Of a stretch of DNA of 64,000 nt, positions 26,754 to 36,058 are shown in pieces; the first letter of the stretch is position 1, and each line of letters begins with the position of its first letter. The translations under genes and the position numbers were made by a program. Under the pieces are notes generated by a model. It searched no databases. It saw only the letters and a list, made by a program, of their open reading frames with translations, and was not told where the DNA came from. The DNA comes from Arthrobacter sp. ISL-5. Lineage in GTDB: Bacteria > Actinomycetota > Actinomycetes > Actinomycetales > Micrococcaceae. The stretch spans positions 62,001-126,000 of the forward strand of contig NZ_JAGGPM010000002.1 of NCBI RefSeq assembly GCF_018613835.1. Reading direction: 5' to 3'.

Positions 26754-27791
26754 ATGCGAGCAACCATCATGTATGGCGCCGGTGACGTGCGCGTGGAGAA
26801 CGTGCCGGACCCGGTCATCCAGGATCCGACCGACGCGCTCGTGCGGATCGTCCACTCGTGCATCTGCGGGTCCGACCTGCACCCGTACCACGGCATGCCC
26901 GCTTCCCGGCAGGGCAGCCCGATGGGGCACGAGTTCATCGGCGTCGTCGAGGAGACGGGCAAGGATGTGTCGACCCTGAAGAAGGGCGACTTCGTCATCG
27001 CCCCGTTCGCCTGGTCCGACGGGACCTGCGACTTCTGCCGCGAGGGCCTGCAGACCTCCTGCCGGCACGGCGGGTTCTGGGCCTCCGGCGGCATCGGCGG
27101 TGCCCAGGCCGAAGCCGTCCGCGTCCCGTTCGCCGACGGCACCCTGGTCAAGGCACCGGTCGGTGGGGATTCGGAGCTGCTTCCGTCGCTGCTGACCCTC
27201 TCCGACGTGTACGGCACCGGCTACCACGCCGCAGTCAAAGCAGGCGTCAACGAGCGGACCACTGTCACGGTCATCGGTGACGGCGCCGTGGGCCTGATGG
27301 CGGTGCTGTCCGCCAAGCAGCTGGGTGCCGAGCAGATCATCTTGATGGGCCGGCACAAGCCCCGCACCGATCTGGGCATCGAATACGGCGCCACCGACGT
27401 CGTTGCCGAGCGCGGCGAGGCCGGCATCGAAAAGGTCCGCGAGATCAGCGGCGGCGACGGCACCCACACGGTGCTGGAGTGCGTAGGACACCGGCCGGCG
27501 TACGACCAGGCGCTTGGTGTGATCCGCCCCGGCGGCGTCATCAGCCGAGTCGGCGTGCCGCAGTACGAGGATGCGCCGATCGGCTTCGGCAGCATGTTCG
27601 GCCCGAACATCACCCTCACCGGCGGCCCCGCCCCCGTCCGTGCCTACATCGAGACGCTGCTGCCCGGCGTCCTCGACGGCACCGTGAACCCCGGCAAGGT
27701 CTTCGACCGTGCCATCAGCCTGGACGAGGTGCCCGACGGCTACCGCGCCATGGATTCCCGCGAGGCCCTCAAGGTCCTCGTCCGCCCGTAG
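26754..27791 (+). CDS. Zinc-dependent alcohol dehydrogenase (MDR family)
   Basis: A 345-residue medium-chain dehydrogenase. Zinc-site residues appear in HSCICGSDLHPYHG (Cys38, His43) and GHEFIGVVEE. The structural-zinc loop is shortened (CDFCREGLQTSC). The cofactor domain holds TVTVIGDGAVGLMAVLSAKQLGAEQIILMGRH. It resembles the glutathione-independent or threonine-dehydrogenase-like branch, but the substrate is unknown. A CAAGGAG ribosome site lies six bases before ATG. An SDR gene follows after 25 bp, likely in the same transcript. Confidence 0.87.
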   Translation: MRATIMYGAGDVRVENVPDPVIQDPTDALVRIVHSCICGSDLHPYHGMPASRQGSPMGHEFIGVVEETGKDVSTLKKGDFVIAPFAWSDGTCDFCREGLQTSCRHGGFWASGGIGGAQAEAVRVPFADGTLVKAPVGGDSELLPSLLTLSDVYGTGYHAAVKAGVNERTTVTVIGDGAVGLMAVLSAKQLGAEQIILMGRHKPRTDLGIEYGATDVVAERGEAGIEKVREISGGDGTHTVLECVGHRPAYDQALGVIRPGGVISRVGVPQYEDAPIGFGSMFGPNITLTGGPAPVRAYIETLLPGVLDGTVNPGKVFDRAISLDEVPDGYRAMDSREALKVLVRP

Positions 27792-27816
27792 CGCACAACA
27801 CGAAAGGAACACCCTC

Positions 27817-28647
27817 ATGGCCACATGGCTCATCACGGGATGCTCCACCGGACTCGGCCGGGCCCTCGCCGAAGCAGTGCTCGCCCAGGGCCACAACGCC
27901 GTCGTCACAGCACGAAACGCCACCACGGTGCAGGACATCGCCGCCGCTTTCCCCGACACGGCCCTGGCCCTGCCCCTCGACGTCACCGACCGGGCACAGA
28001 TCAGCTCGACGGTGCAGCAGGCGCGGACGCGCTTCGGAGGCATCGACGTCCTCGTCAACAATGCCGGCTACGGCTACCGAGCGGCGGTTGAGGAAGCGGA
28101 CGACGCTGACATTCGGCGTTTGTTCGACACTAACGTTTTCGGCGCCGTCGACATGATCAAAGCAGTCCTCCCGGACATGCGCGCGAAGAGGGCAGGGTCC
28201 ATCCTGAACATCTCCTCTATCGGGGCGCGCATCTCACCGGCCGGGTCCGGGTACTACTCGGCAACAAAGGCGGCCCTGGAGGGCCTGTCCGGATCCCTCC
28301 ACAAGGAACTGCAGCCGCTCGGCATCAGCGTCACCGTCGTCGAGCCGGGCGCATTCCGCACGGATTTCGCCGGCCGCTCACTCACCCAGTCAGCGACGGC
28401 GCTCGCGGACTACGCGGAGACGGCCGGGAAACGGCGCAAGGAGAACGACACGATCCACGGCAACCAGCCAGGCGACCCGGCAAAGGCCGCAGAAGCCATC
28501 CTGGCGATCGTCGAAAGTGCGAACCCGCCGTCGCTGATGGTGCTCGGCAAAGACGCCTACGATGCATTTGCCGCCGTCGCCCAGGCAGAGCGCACGGAAC
28601 TGGACCAATGGCGGGACCTCAGCCTCAGCACGGACATCGAGGGCTGA
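27817..28647 (+). CDS. Short-chain dehydrogenase/reductase
   Basis: A 276-residue SDR beginning [31 protein letters not shown]; Arg after the second strand suggests NADP(H). It has [40 protein letters not shown] with the Ser-Tyr-Lys triad, and [12 protein letters not shown]. The C-terminal part is of the type seen in SDRs annotated as oxidoreductases of unknown substrate. The start is set by the GAAAGGAA ribosome site eight bases before ATG. Second gene after the zinc dehydrogenase. Confidence 0.88.
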   Translation: MATWLITGCSTGLGRALAEAVLAQGHNAVVTARNATTVQDIAAAFPDTALALPLDVTDRAQISSTVQQARTRFGGIDVLVNNAGYGYRAAVEEADDADIRRLFDTNVFGAVDMIKAVLPDMRAKRAGSILNISSIGARISPAGSGYYSATKAALEGLSGSLHKELQPLGISVTVVEPGAFRTDFAGRSLTQSATALADYAETAGKRRKENDTIHGNQPGDPAKAAEAILAIVESANPPSLMVLGKDAYDAFAAVAQAERTELDQWRDLSLSTDIEG

Positions 28648-28696
28648 GCTACGGCCGCCGACACCGCCCACACCTCAGTGGCAGTTCGCCTGCCCC

Positions 28697-29206
28697 CTAA
28701 CCGTGCGAGGGGTGCAGGCCCTTGGCATACGCGGCCTGCCCTACATGCTGAAGGCAGTCGGCAATAGTGCCGACCAGCCGCACGCCGAGGGTGACGGGCG
28801 GGTCCCAGCGTCTGTCGACGATGCGGTCCAAGTCCTCGTCGCCGAGAGTTTTCACAAACTCCACGGTCTGCCGGTGAACGGCCTCGTAGTATTCGATCAG
28901 CAACTCCGGCGGAGCCTGCACCGAGTCGACCTGGTCAGTCGAATGGCCGTAGCCGGTGTCGCGCTCGGGCAGCGGGAGGTCGAAGCGGCCGGAAAATTTC
29001 TGCGAGGCCCAGACCTGCTTCAGGCCAGCGGCGGAGGCGACCTGAGAGTCCTCTATCCGGCTGAGGTGCCAGATCAGCCACGCAATCGAGTTTCCGGTGC
29101 CTGCGGGCCGACGGACCAGGGACTCGTCGTCGGCCCCTTCAAGAGTGGTGGCTACGATCTCACGGATCCGGCCGAAGGAGTCCAGCAGCAGTTCGTTGGA
29201 TTTCAT
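28697..29206 (-). CDS. DinB-family protein
   Basis: A 169-residue four-helix protein of the DinB/DUF664 type. It begins [18 protein letters not shown] and contains [19 protein letters not shown] and a later [17 protein letters not shown]. The three His residues that hold a metal in this fold are at WLIWHLS, in the middle helix (AVHRQTVEF), and in DCLQHVGQ. Members are linked to bacillithiol- or mycothiol-dependent chemistry; the role here is unknown. A GAGGGA ribosome site precedes the ATG. It is divergent from the DUF1801-like gene. Confidence 0.8.
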   Translation of the reverse strand: MKSNELLLDSFGRIREIVATTLEGADDESLVRRPAGTGNSIAWLIWHLSRIEDSQVASAAGLKQVWASQKFSGRFDLPLPERDTGYGHSTDQVDSVQAPPELLIEYYEAVHRQTVEFVKTLGDEDLDRIVDRRWDPPVTLGVRLVGTIADCLQHVGQAAYAKGLHPSHG

Positions 29207-29347
29207 CGAGTCCCTCACTGTGCATTTTCGGTGAGGCCCATGCTTGCATGGAACCCGCAGCGCTGGATAGGGGCGGGGTCTGCCGCCGCCGCGCCGCTCC
29301 CTGACAGTAGGGTGGTTCCCATCGGACCGCGCGGAAAGGAAGCTGCT

Positions 29348-29803
29348 ATGAACGACACGGAAAAGCCTGCCAAGACGTATGACGGATTCACGGTCGAGGA
29401 ACGGGCCGCGATGAAGGAACGCGGGCAGGAGCTCAAGGCGGCCACGCGCCGCGGATCGCGCGGCGCCAAGGCGGACGGCGAAAGCGACGTGCTCGAGAAG
29501 ATCGCCGAGATGCCGGAGTCGGACCGCGCCATCGCCGAGCGGCTCCACGCCATCATCAGGGCCAGCGCCCCGGAACTCACGCCGAAAACCTGGTACGGGA
29601 TGCCCGCGTACGCCAAGGACGGCAAGGTGGTCTGCTTCTTCCAAAGCTCGCACAAGTTCAAGACACGGTATTCAACGTTCGGCTTCAACGACGTGGCGAA
29701 CATCGACGACGGCACCATGTGGCCGACCGCCTTCGCGCTGACGACGCTGACCGCCGCCGATGAGGAAAGGATTACGGAGCTGGTGAAGAAGGCCGTCAGC
29801 TAG
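29348..29803 (+). CDS. DUF1801-like protein
   Basis: A 151-residue protein with a charged N-terminal helix ([23 protein letters not shown]). A folded C-terminal part reads [55 protein letters not shown], the pattern of the DUF1801/YdhG family of small proteins of unknown function. A GGAAAGGAAGC ribosome site lies before the ATG. It is convergent with the GNAT gene at 29824. Confidence 0.78.
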   Translation: MNDTEKPAKTYDGFTVEERAAMKERGQELKAATRRGSRGAKADGESDVLEKIAEMPESDRAIAERLHAIIRASAPELTPKTWYGMPAYAKDGKVVCFFQSSHKFKTRYSTFGFNDVANIDDGTMWPTAFALTTLTAADEERITELVKKAVS

Positions 29804-29823
29804 GGACACCGCGCTCGGTGCCC

Positions 29824-30267
29824 TTAGTGGGAATCGAGGGGCTTCTTATAGAAGGTCGCGACGTCCTCATACGCGAGGGCGAGATAGAAATCGCCGGCCC
29901 GGCGGCTTGCCAACGAGACATAAGCAGCGCCTTGCGACTCCGCCCATGACTCGGCTTCAATCGGCAAGGCCTGTCCCATGCCTTGCCGGCGCGCTCGCTC
30001 GGCCACCATAACCTCCTCAACCCAGGCAACAGGGCCGTTGGCAAGAAACGTGGCGCGACAATGGGCAAACAGGTACCCGACGACGGATCCGGCACTTTGT
30101 TCGGCTACAAGAACGAGCGTCCGGGGCGCCTCGACCAGCGAACGGAATGTTAGGTCGAAGGCTTCCCGCTCTGGCCTGAACGTCGGGACAAAGTCCTGGC
30201 CAAGAAGCCATACGTCGTCCGCATCAGTGGTGGCGGCGAGCCTAATGGTCATGCTGGGGTTTGGCAT
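29824..30267 (-). CDS. GNAT-family N-acetyltransferase
   Basis: A 147-residue acetyltransferase with the GNAT acetyl-CoA site in VEEVMVAERARRQGMGQALPIEAESWAESQGA (motif A, R-x-x-G-x-G) and the C-terminal FYLALAYEDVATFYKKPL segment. MTIRLAATTDADD at the N terminus is the usual first strand. Substrate unknown. It is divergent from a second GNAT gene 42 bp away. Confidence 0.85.
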   Translation of the reverse strand: MPNPSMTIRLAATTDADDVWLLGQDFVPTFRPEREAFDLTFRSLVEAPRTLVLVAEQSAGSVVGYLFAHCRATFLANGPVAWVEEVMVAERARRQGMGQALPIEAESWAESQGAAYVSLASRRAGDFYLALAYEDVATFYKKPLDSH

Positions 30268-30309
30268 CTGGCTACATTACCCGCGCCAGCCACGAGCGAG
30301 GCATCTGCA

Positions 30310-30720
30310 ATGCTGTACAGCATGATGATCAGTTTTGAATGGCGCGGGACGGTTACCAACGGAGAAATCAACCAGCTGCACGCGGAGGGCTTCGATCACG
30401 CATACGTTGAAAACGATTGGACTGACCTGCTCTCGCGCCTCAGCCTGGGGTGGGTGACAGCGCGCGACGATCAGGGGCTCGTCGGCTTCGTAAACGTGAT
30501 CTGGGACGGTCAGGTGCACGCGTTTATCGAAGACACTTTGGTGGCACATCGTGCCCGCCGACAGGGCGTCGGGAAAAGACTCCTCGCCGTTGCCACGGAG
30601 AACTCCAAGGGAGCGGGGTGCGAGTGGCTTCATGTTGACTTCGACGATCACCTGAAGAGTTTCTACTTCGATGCATGCGGGTTCCGTCCCACCAATGCTG
30701 GTCTGATCCAACTGCGATAG
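30310..30720 (+). CDS. GNAT-family N-acetyltransferase
   Basis: A 136-residue GNAT protein. Motif A reads IEDTLVAHRARRQGVGKRLLAVATENSKGAGC, then WLHVDFDDHLKSFYFDACGFRPTNAGLIQL. It belongs to a compact GNAT branch in which the central strand is GLVGFVNVIWDG. The first Met or the Met-Met five codons later may be the start. It is not a close paralogue of the adjacent GNAT on the other strand. Confidence 0.85.
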   Translation: MLYSMMISFEWRGTVTNGEINQLHAEGFDHAYVENDWTDLLSRLSLGWVTARDDQGLVGFVNVIWDGQVHAFIEDTLVAHRARRQGVGKRLLAVATENSKGAGCEWLHVDFDDHLKSFYFDACGFRPTNAGLIQLR

Positions 30721-30751
30721 TCGTCCCCGATCCGTAGCCTGGGCCGACCGC

Positions 30752-31042
30752 CTACAGGACGTTCTGGTAGTGCTCCACGACGGGGAAGGGATCGTAGAAG
30801 TGGTGCAGTAGGGCGCGCCAATTCGCGTATTGCTCGGACTGTCGGAATCCAACTGTATGGTCTTCGAGCCGCTCCCACTCAACAAGTAGCAAGTAGGTGT
30901 TCGGCGACTCGATCGAACGCGACAACGACAAACCCCGGAAGCCAGCCATCGAAGCGATGATGGGCCGCGCCTCGCTAAACGCCAGCTCGAAGTCATGTTC
31001 CTGACCGGGGGTGACAGACAATAGCGCGTGTTCGGTAATCAC
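30752..31042 (-). CDS. Antibiotic biosynthesis monooxygenase-domain protein
   Basis: From the GTG at 31042 this is a 96-residue ABM-fold protein: VITEHALLSVTPGQEHDFELAFSEARPIIASMAGFRGLSLSRSIE, then TYLLLVEWERLEDHTVGFRQSEQYANWRALLHHFYDPFPVVEHYQ. The pattern is typical of stand-alone ABM proteins. The frame is also open to an ATG at 31123, but those residues are Pro-rich and unlike the family. The cellular role is unknown. Confidence 0.78.
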   Translation of the reverse strand: MITEHALLSVTPGQEHDFELAFSEARPIIASMAGFRGLSLSRSIESPNTYLLLVEWERLEDHTVGFRQSEQYANWRALLHHFYDPFPVVEHYQNVL

Positions 31043-31212
31043 TGGACGAGTCTCCCACACAGGAAGGCCAGGAACGCGCCTTCCGGGTGTAGGCTCCAGA
31101 ACTACGGGAGCCCCGAGAGACAAAAGGACTTAAGATTCCTTGATGAGCGCAGCCAGTGACCGAATGGACAGCGCGGCGGTCCGATGCCGGCGATCGATAG
31201 TCAGGTCTTCGT

Positions 31213-31743
31213 ATGGCCCTGCGTAGCGCGGCTGATCCCGCACATCCATTGATTGCTTCGCACGAGGCCGGGCTGCGGCTGCGGGTTCTCAAGGCTGCCA
31301 GTGTCCTGGTTGACCGTCTGACGTACGACGCCGTCACGATAGATGATGTTGCCCGGGACCTGCATGCGTACCTTGTCGCTTTGACGTACTGCCTGAAGGT
31401 AGGCGGGGCGGCGTCGACAGTCGCTAACCTGTTGGCCGAGGCGATCCGCAGTGAGGAGTTCGCGGTCCAGTTCCGGCAGACGCTGCTGCGCGAGCGCCGG
31501 CAGGGATTTCTTGCAATCCTGCTCCGGGGCCAGCGCCGAGGGCAGATCCGCGACGATGTGGACCTGGTTATGGTGATCGACGCTGTGTACGGGGCGATCC
31601 ATCACCGATTGATCGCAACCGGACAGGACATTGACGGTGCGTTTCTGCGGCATCTGACCCACTTCGCCATTGACGGGGCAGCAAACCCCGACTATCTGGA
31701 GAGCCACCGGGCGCGGAAAATAGGCGCTCCGGCGCACACTTGA
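31213..31743 (+). pseudogene. TetR-family regulator missing the recognition helix
   Basis: The N terminus has the first half of a TetR DNA-binding domain: LRLRVLKAASVLVDRLTYDAVTIDDVARD (about residues 22-50). Instead of the turn and recognition helix it passes directly into LHAYLVALTYCLKVGGAASTVANLLAEAIRSEEFAVQFRQTLLRERRQGF, a TetR C-terminal domain. About 45-50 residues are missing, in frame. The product would keep its ligand domain but should not bind DNA as a normal TetR. The neighbouring carboxymuconolactone-decarboxylase-like gene may have been its target. Confidence 0.65.
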
Positions 31744-31877
31744 CGACCGTTGCGGTGGGACGTTCAGTGCCATTTCGTTCCATTCCTTTCGTTCGGGCAA
31801 ACGCCCTGGAGGGATGGTTGAACCAGCGCAGAAACAAGCGCTAAGTCACCATCAGCAAACCAGGAGAACGGCACGCC

Positions 31878-32345
31878 ATGACCACCACATTAAAGACCCT
31901 GCGAACGAACGTTGGAAGCAGGCACCCGGAGCTCTACAGGGCACTGACGGCGGTGGCGGTGCTAGCGGATAAGACAGCGCTCGCAGAAGGACTGTCACCT
32001 CTTCTCATCGAACTGGTCAAGATCCGTGCTTCCCAGATCAACGGGTGCGCGTTCTGCCTGCGGATCCATACCAAGGACTCGCTGGCGAAAGGCGAGAGTC
32101 CCGAGCGGCTGAGCGTTCTGCCTGCTTGGCGGGAAAGCATGTACTTCGACGAGCAGGAACGTTCGGCCCTCGCCCTGGCCGAGTACATCACCACCATTCA
32201 GGATTCCCACACCAACACGGGACTGTATGAATCAGCCGTTACCCATTTGACGGCCGGTCAGGTGTCCGCCCTGACATGGCTGACGATGACGATCAACACC
32301 TATAACCGCATCGCGATCAGCAGCGCCTACACCGTCGCCCCCTAA
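31878..32345 (+). CDS. Carboxymuconolactone decarboxylase/AhpD-family protein
   Basis: A 155-residue all-helical protein with the peroxidase-type AhpD signature ASQINGCAFCLRIHTKDSLAKGE (CxxCxxxH). ALALAEYITTIQ and LTWLTMTINTYNRIAIS follow, as in the CMD family. The redox-active Cys pair and following His suggest alkylhydroperoxidase-type activity. An ACCAGGAGAA ribosome site lies before the ATG. It follows the damaged TetR gene by 134 bp on the same strand. Confidence 0.87.
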   Translation: MTTTLKTLRTNVGSRHPELYRALTAVAVLADKTALAEGLSPLLIELVKIRASQINGCAFCLRIHTKDSLAKGESPERLSVLPAWRESMYFDEQERSALALAEYITTIQDSHTNTGLYESAVTHLTAGQVSALTWLTMTINTYNRIAISSAYTVAP

Positions 32346-32416
32346 GCCACGGCGCATAACGACGCGGGCCGGAGGCCGGCTCAGTCAGTTACTGCCCGGC
32401 CGCTGCCGCTGCCGTC

Positions 32417-32809
32417 TCAGAGTTCGATGGCCCAGCCGTCTTGGTAGTCACGGTGGTCTCTGTAGGGGGCTGCCATGCACATGAGGACGTATTCGCTGGT
32501 GCCACCGACCTCGCTGGGGATATCGGTGACGAGCGGGACGTTGCCCAGCATCTGTCGTTTGGCGGCGCATTCAGCGAGGATGCGGCCGGGATTGAACCGC
32601 GCGATGTAGACCCGGTCCTCGGATTTGCATTCGAGGTGGCCGGGTGCGTGGTCGGCGCGGGCGTCGAGGACGGTTCGTTCGTTGGCGGAGTAGAGGGCTG
32701 CGGTGTCGCTCCCGGGTTCACCGAACCATTCCCAGGGCGCGGGTGATGCGGCCAGCGCGATGGCTTCGTCTTCGGCGATTCGGGCTTCGAGGAAGGCGAT
32801 GATGTCCAT
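32417..32809 (-). CDS. DUF6221-like protein
   Basis: A 130-residue acidic protein: MDIIAFLEARIAEDEAIALAA, PAPWEWFG, a central VLDARADHAPGHLECKSEDRVYIARFNPGRILAECAAKRQML, and DYQDGWAIEL at the end. The pattern 'ARxDPARxLxExxAKRxxL' is common in small proteins of actinobacterial phages and hosts (DUF6221); the family call is from memory. It may be a relic of an integrated element, but no integrase or attachment site is visible nearby. Confidence 0.6.
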   Translation of the reverse strand: MDIIAFLEARIAEDEAIALAASPAPWEWFGEPGSDTAALYSANERTVLDARADHAPGHLECKSEDRVYIARFNPGRILAECAAKRQMLGNVPLVTDIPSEVGGTSEYVLMCMAAPYRDHRDYQDGWAIEL

Positions 32810-33052
32810 CCCTTAATCCTGCCACCCTGCGGGCACCATTTCTCAATGCCGTCAGGCGCGGGCGAGGGCCAGGCGTTCCGCTGCCTGGGCGTTTAGTGCG
32901 GTTGCTGCGACTGGGGACGATTGGAAGAGGCATTCCCCGCGGGCGTTATGGAGGGCTGGCCACAGGCTTGCTGCCCAGGCTATTTGACCGCTCGTCGTCT
33001 GTCGCCGAAAGACGCCTAACCATGGGTGCGAATGACGGGTTAAGCTCGCATC

Positions 33053-33478
33053 ATGAAGCGGCGGGGCAGGCTCCTCTTTGCGCTCGGCGCGGTTGCCAGC
33101 GGGTTGGTATTTGCTGCCGTTCTCGGCCGCATGCCCGAAGTAGACCGGGTATGTCCAGCTATGGGTTGGGCATATGTGGGTGATGTGGAGCTGGCCTTTT
33201 CCACCCCGCCGGAGTCAGTAGTGGCTTGCTTTGGGGATGGATGCACTCCTGAGCAGGTGGCCAGAAACCCAGAGGGAAAATGGCAGGTCCCGCAGGCCCG
33301 GCCATACCTGAACCCACCCGTTAGTGTCACCTCGATTTACGTGGAGGCGGTAGCCGCTTCTGGTGGCCGCATAGCCCAGGATTTACCAATTGAAACTGAA
33401 TCAACCGGGGAGTACCCGTTCGGACCCGAGTGCGGTGGACCCTTCAGGTTCAAGCCCGTGCATGTGGCCTTTAGCTGA
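33053..33478 (+). CDS. Hypothetical membrane-anchored protein
   Basis: A 141-residue protein with a basic N terminus and one hydrophobic segment (RLLFALGAVASGLVFAAVLG), then an exported part with four cysteines (RVCPAMGW, VVACFGDGC, PECGGPF) that could form two disulfides. No family is recognised. No strong ribosome site is visible. The preceding 243 bp (32810-33052) contain an open minus-strand frame without a start; I see no gene there. Confidence 0.55.
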   Translation: MKRRGRLLFALGAVASGLVFAAVLGRMPEVDRVCPAMGWAYVGDVELAFSTPPESVVACFGDGCTPEQVARNPEGKWQVPQARPYLNPPVSVTSIYVEAVAASGGRIAQDLPIETESTGEYPFGPECGGPFRFKPVHVAFS

Positions 33479-33572
33479 AATGGCCGGGCGCGGTATCGCC
33501 AGATCAACGGATTCGTGCTGTGATGATGAGCAAGTAAGCACCTCGCAATCCTGAGCAACCGGGGGAGCCAAC

Positions 33573-34046
33573 ATGTCGAACCAGAGAATCCCCGACTGGC
33601 GTCTGTTTGGAGGCGAGGCTGCCAAACGAGCCCTCCGTATCATTGTCATCTTCACGGCGGTCATGTCCTGCATCGGTATTACTGACCTGATGTTCCGGAG
33701 CGGCGGGGGAATAGCACTAATCGTCGTCGCGCTGCTCACGCTTGTCGGACTGGGTGTGCTCTGGCGTAGATGGAATAGGAGTCTGCGCAGTTACGCGAGG
33801 CCGCCCCAGCACAGATCTACCCGCCTGCAGAGAACGAGGATTGGATTCCTTTTGGCGAGTCACCCGTCCCTGTCGAATGGCGTCGTCGTCGTTTTGATTT
33901 ACACTGCTGCGCTGTGCCTGGCCGGCGTAGGGGCCACCGGCGGGACGGTGGGAACTGTCGTGCTGGTGAGCTTCGCGGTTCTAGCCTCTGTAGGAGCATT
34001 TGCTGTATTCCAATTACGGCAAAGAGCCAGGACTCACAACGGCTAA
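33573..34046 (+). CDS. Hypothetical membrane protein
   Basis: A 157-residue protein with four hydrophobic segments in two pairs: IIVIFTAVMSCIGITDLMF and IALIVVALLTLVGLGVLW, then a basic loop (RRWNRSLRSYARPPQHRSTRLQRTR), then VVVLIYTAALCLAGVGATGG and VVLVSFAVLASVGAFAVF. The basic middle loop should be cytoplasmic. A GGGGGAG ribosome site lies before the ATG. It is convergent with the small gene at 34050, three bases apart. Function unknown. Confidence 0.65.
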   Translation: MSNQRIPDWRLFGGEAAKRALRIIVIFTAVMSCIGITDLMFRSGGGIALIVVALLTLVGLGVLWRRWNRSLRSYARPPQHRSTRLQRTRIGFLLASHPSLSNGVVVVLIYTAALCLAGVGATGGTVGTVVLVSFAVLASVGAFAVFQLRQRARTHNG

Positions 34047-34049
34047 GTC

Positions 34050-34373
34050 TTAGAGGGCGACCAGCGCTACCGGGTCCCCTTCGGTTACGGCGATCCGGCC
34101 CATGCCATGATCCAGGATTATCCACACGGTGTTGCCATCACAGGTCCGTATGTCGACTGTCCCTCTCTTGCTGTATTTCTCCTTACGGACCACTTCGACC
34201 CGGTCACCACTGTTCAGCTTCCGCCATAGACGTGCCACCCCTGTTTCCACCCGAGGTTTCTCATACTCAGGAACTGCTTTGTGGTTGCGGCCCTTGACTG
34301 TGGAGGACCGGTGATCGGCGCTTGCCCAGTTCCGAGGGCGGGCGGTCTCGAGAGGCCGGGATTGCAACGTCAT
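34050..34373 (-). CDS. Small hypothetical protein with SH3/KOW-like end
   Basis: A 107-residue basic protein. The first half is polar and probably unstructured. The second half, LNSGDRVEVVRKEKYSKRGTVDIRTCDGNTVWIILDHGMGRIAVTEGDPVALV, looks like a small beta-barrel of KOW or SH3 type. An AAGGAG ribosome site is placed eight bases before the ATG and supports this start. No known family is claimed. Confidence 0.6.
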   Translation of the reverse strand: MTLQSRPLETARPRNWASADHRSSTVKGRNHKAVPEYEKPRVETGVARLWRKLNSGDRVEVVRKEKYSKRGTVDIRTCDGNTVWIILDHGMGRIAVTEGDPVALVAL

Positions 34374-34481
34374 TGCTTGCTCCTTACTGCGGTTGACCTT
34401 CCGGGACCCCTGCTGACCGCCACACGGTGTCGCTGGCGGATTCCGTGTGACGGTCAGCTGGGCTCGGCAAGAACGTCTGGC

Positions 34482-35931
34482 TTATTTTTTGTGGACGATG
34501 TAGATGGCGCCGGTTGTGACGTCTTCCTCAAGCGCCTCGAGGGTCCGGCCCCGGGTTTCGGGGACCTGGGAATAGATGAAGATCAGCGCCAGGATGCCGA
34601 CGACGCCGAACAGGAAGAAGGTCCCCGTGATGCCGACCGCCGCCACCAGCGACGGGAAGAACAGGCCGAGGAAGGCATTGGCGATCCACAGGCAGAAGAT
34701 GGAGATACCGATCGCGAAGCCGCGGATGTGCAGCGGGAAGATCTCCGAGAGCATCACCCACACAGCGACGTTGAGGAACGTCTGCATCGAGCCCACGAAG
34801 GCAACGACCAGGAAGAGGATCACGAACGGCCGTGCCGGGTCGCCGACCGGCAGGGCGATCGAGGCAATGCCGATGAGGAAGTGGCAGATCGTGGTCAGAA
34901 TAAAGCCGGTAATGAGGGTGGTGCGGCGGTTGATGCGCTGCATCAGGGAGAGCCCGATGACTCCGCCGACGACGGCGATGACGCCGGGGGCGATGTTGGC
35001 GATAAGCGCTGTGCCTGAGTCGAAACCCGCCTCGATGAGCACGGACTGGCCGTAGTACATGATCGAGTTGATGCCGGTGAGCTGCTGGGCGACGCCCAGG
35101 CCGATCCCGACGAGGAGGATGCGCAGGATCCACTTGTTCTTCAGTGCGCCCCCAGCCGGAGAGGTTCATCTGCTCTTCCTCTTCGGTGAGGTGCTTGACG
35201 TCGGCCATTTCCGCGGCGGCACGCTCAGGCGAGCGGATTGTGGAGAGAACATCCAGGGCTTCCTGGGTGCGGTGCTGGGAGATGAGCCAGCGCGGGGACT
35301 CTGGCATCCGGAGCATGCCGAGGAATAGGGCGATGGCGGGCAGTGCGGCGACGGCGAGCATGATGCGCCATACCCCGGGGTTTTCGCCCCAGATGTTGCC
35401 GATGATCGCGTTGACGACGAACGCCGCGAGCTGGCCGATGACGATCATTAGCTCGTTGCGGCCCGCGAGCGATCCGCGGATCTCGTAGGGGGCGAGCTCG
35501 GCGAGGTACACCGGGACCACCGAGGAGGCGCCGCCGACGGCGAGGCCGAGGATGACGCGGCCGATGACCATGACCTCGAAGTTCGGTGCGAACACGCAGG
35601 TCAGGGCGCCCGCGAGGAACAGGACGGCCAGGAGGATGATCGTCTTTCGACGCCCCCAGGTATCGGAAAGGCGGCCGCCTCCCGCGGCGCCGGCTGCGGC
35701 GCCGAAGAGCAGGGAGCTGGTAACGACTCCCTCGGTGAGAGCGGTCAGGCCGAGTTCTTCGGTCATCGGCCGCAGCGCGCCGTTGATAACGCCTGTGTCA
35801 TAGCCGAACAGCAGACCGCCGAACGTGGCAACCAGGGCAACCATGCCAAGACGTTTGCGGTGCGGGCCGTCGGTCAAAGGCGGGAGCGGGGCCGGTCTAG
35901 ACGTTCCGCTTTGCACATGGGCAGTAGCCAT
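34482..35931 (-). pseudogene. Sugar-porter MFS transporter interrupted by a +1 frameshift
   Basis: The N-terminal frame starts at MATAHVQSG with AAAGGAG before it. It encodes GLLFGYDTGVINGAL, the loop GRLSDTWGRRKTI, PVYLAELAPYEIRG and MPESPRWL, up to EEEEQMNLSGWG. It then reads out of frame. The remaining membrane half, IMYYGQSVLIEAGF to RTLEALEEDV, lies in the next frame. The switch is at a run of five C at 35149-35153; with four C the protein reads NLSGWGALKNKW and stays open to the end (1450 bp is 3n+1). The divergent LacI gene is the likely regulator. A sequencing error is the alternative to a true mutation. Confidence 0.85.
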
Positions 35932-36011
35932 CGGGACTCCTTTGTCAGGGTTTCGCGGACGATGTGATCCGCATCTCAGCAATACTAACGCGCGAAAGAC
36001 GTAAATGTAAG

Positions 36012-36034
36012 GTCAAACTGACAAATTGTTTAAC
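36012..36034. promoter_or_regulatory. Possible LacI operator between the MFS and LacI genes
   Basis: GTCAAAC at 36012-36018 and GTTTAAC at 36028-36034 form an inverted repeat (six of seven bases) around TGACAAATT, upstream of the lacI-family start. An inner GTCA-AAC-TGAC palindrome overlaps it. It lacks the central CG of classical LacI sites, so the assignment is weak. Confidence 0.3.
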
Positions 36035-36058
36035 TCGTGTTCATGCAAGGATGGGAAG

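Noticed and set aside
28562..29347. Upstream extension of the DUF1801-like frame
   Set aside because: It runs antisense to the DinB gene; a good ribosome site and family match begin at 29348.
32853..33050. Open minus-strand frame ending at 32853 (AWAASLWPALHNARGE...)
   Set aside because: Composition is plausible, but there is no start codon with a ribosome site and no recognised domain; it could be a gene end of a lost element, but that cannot be supported.
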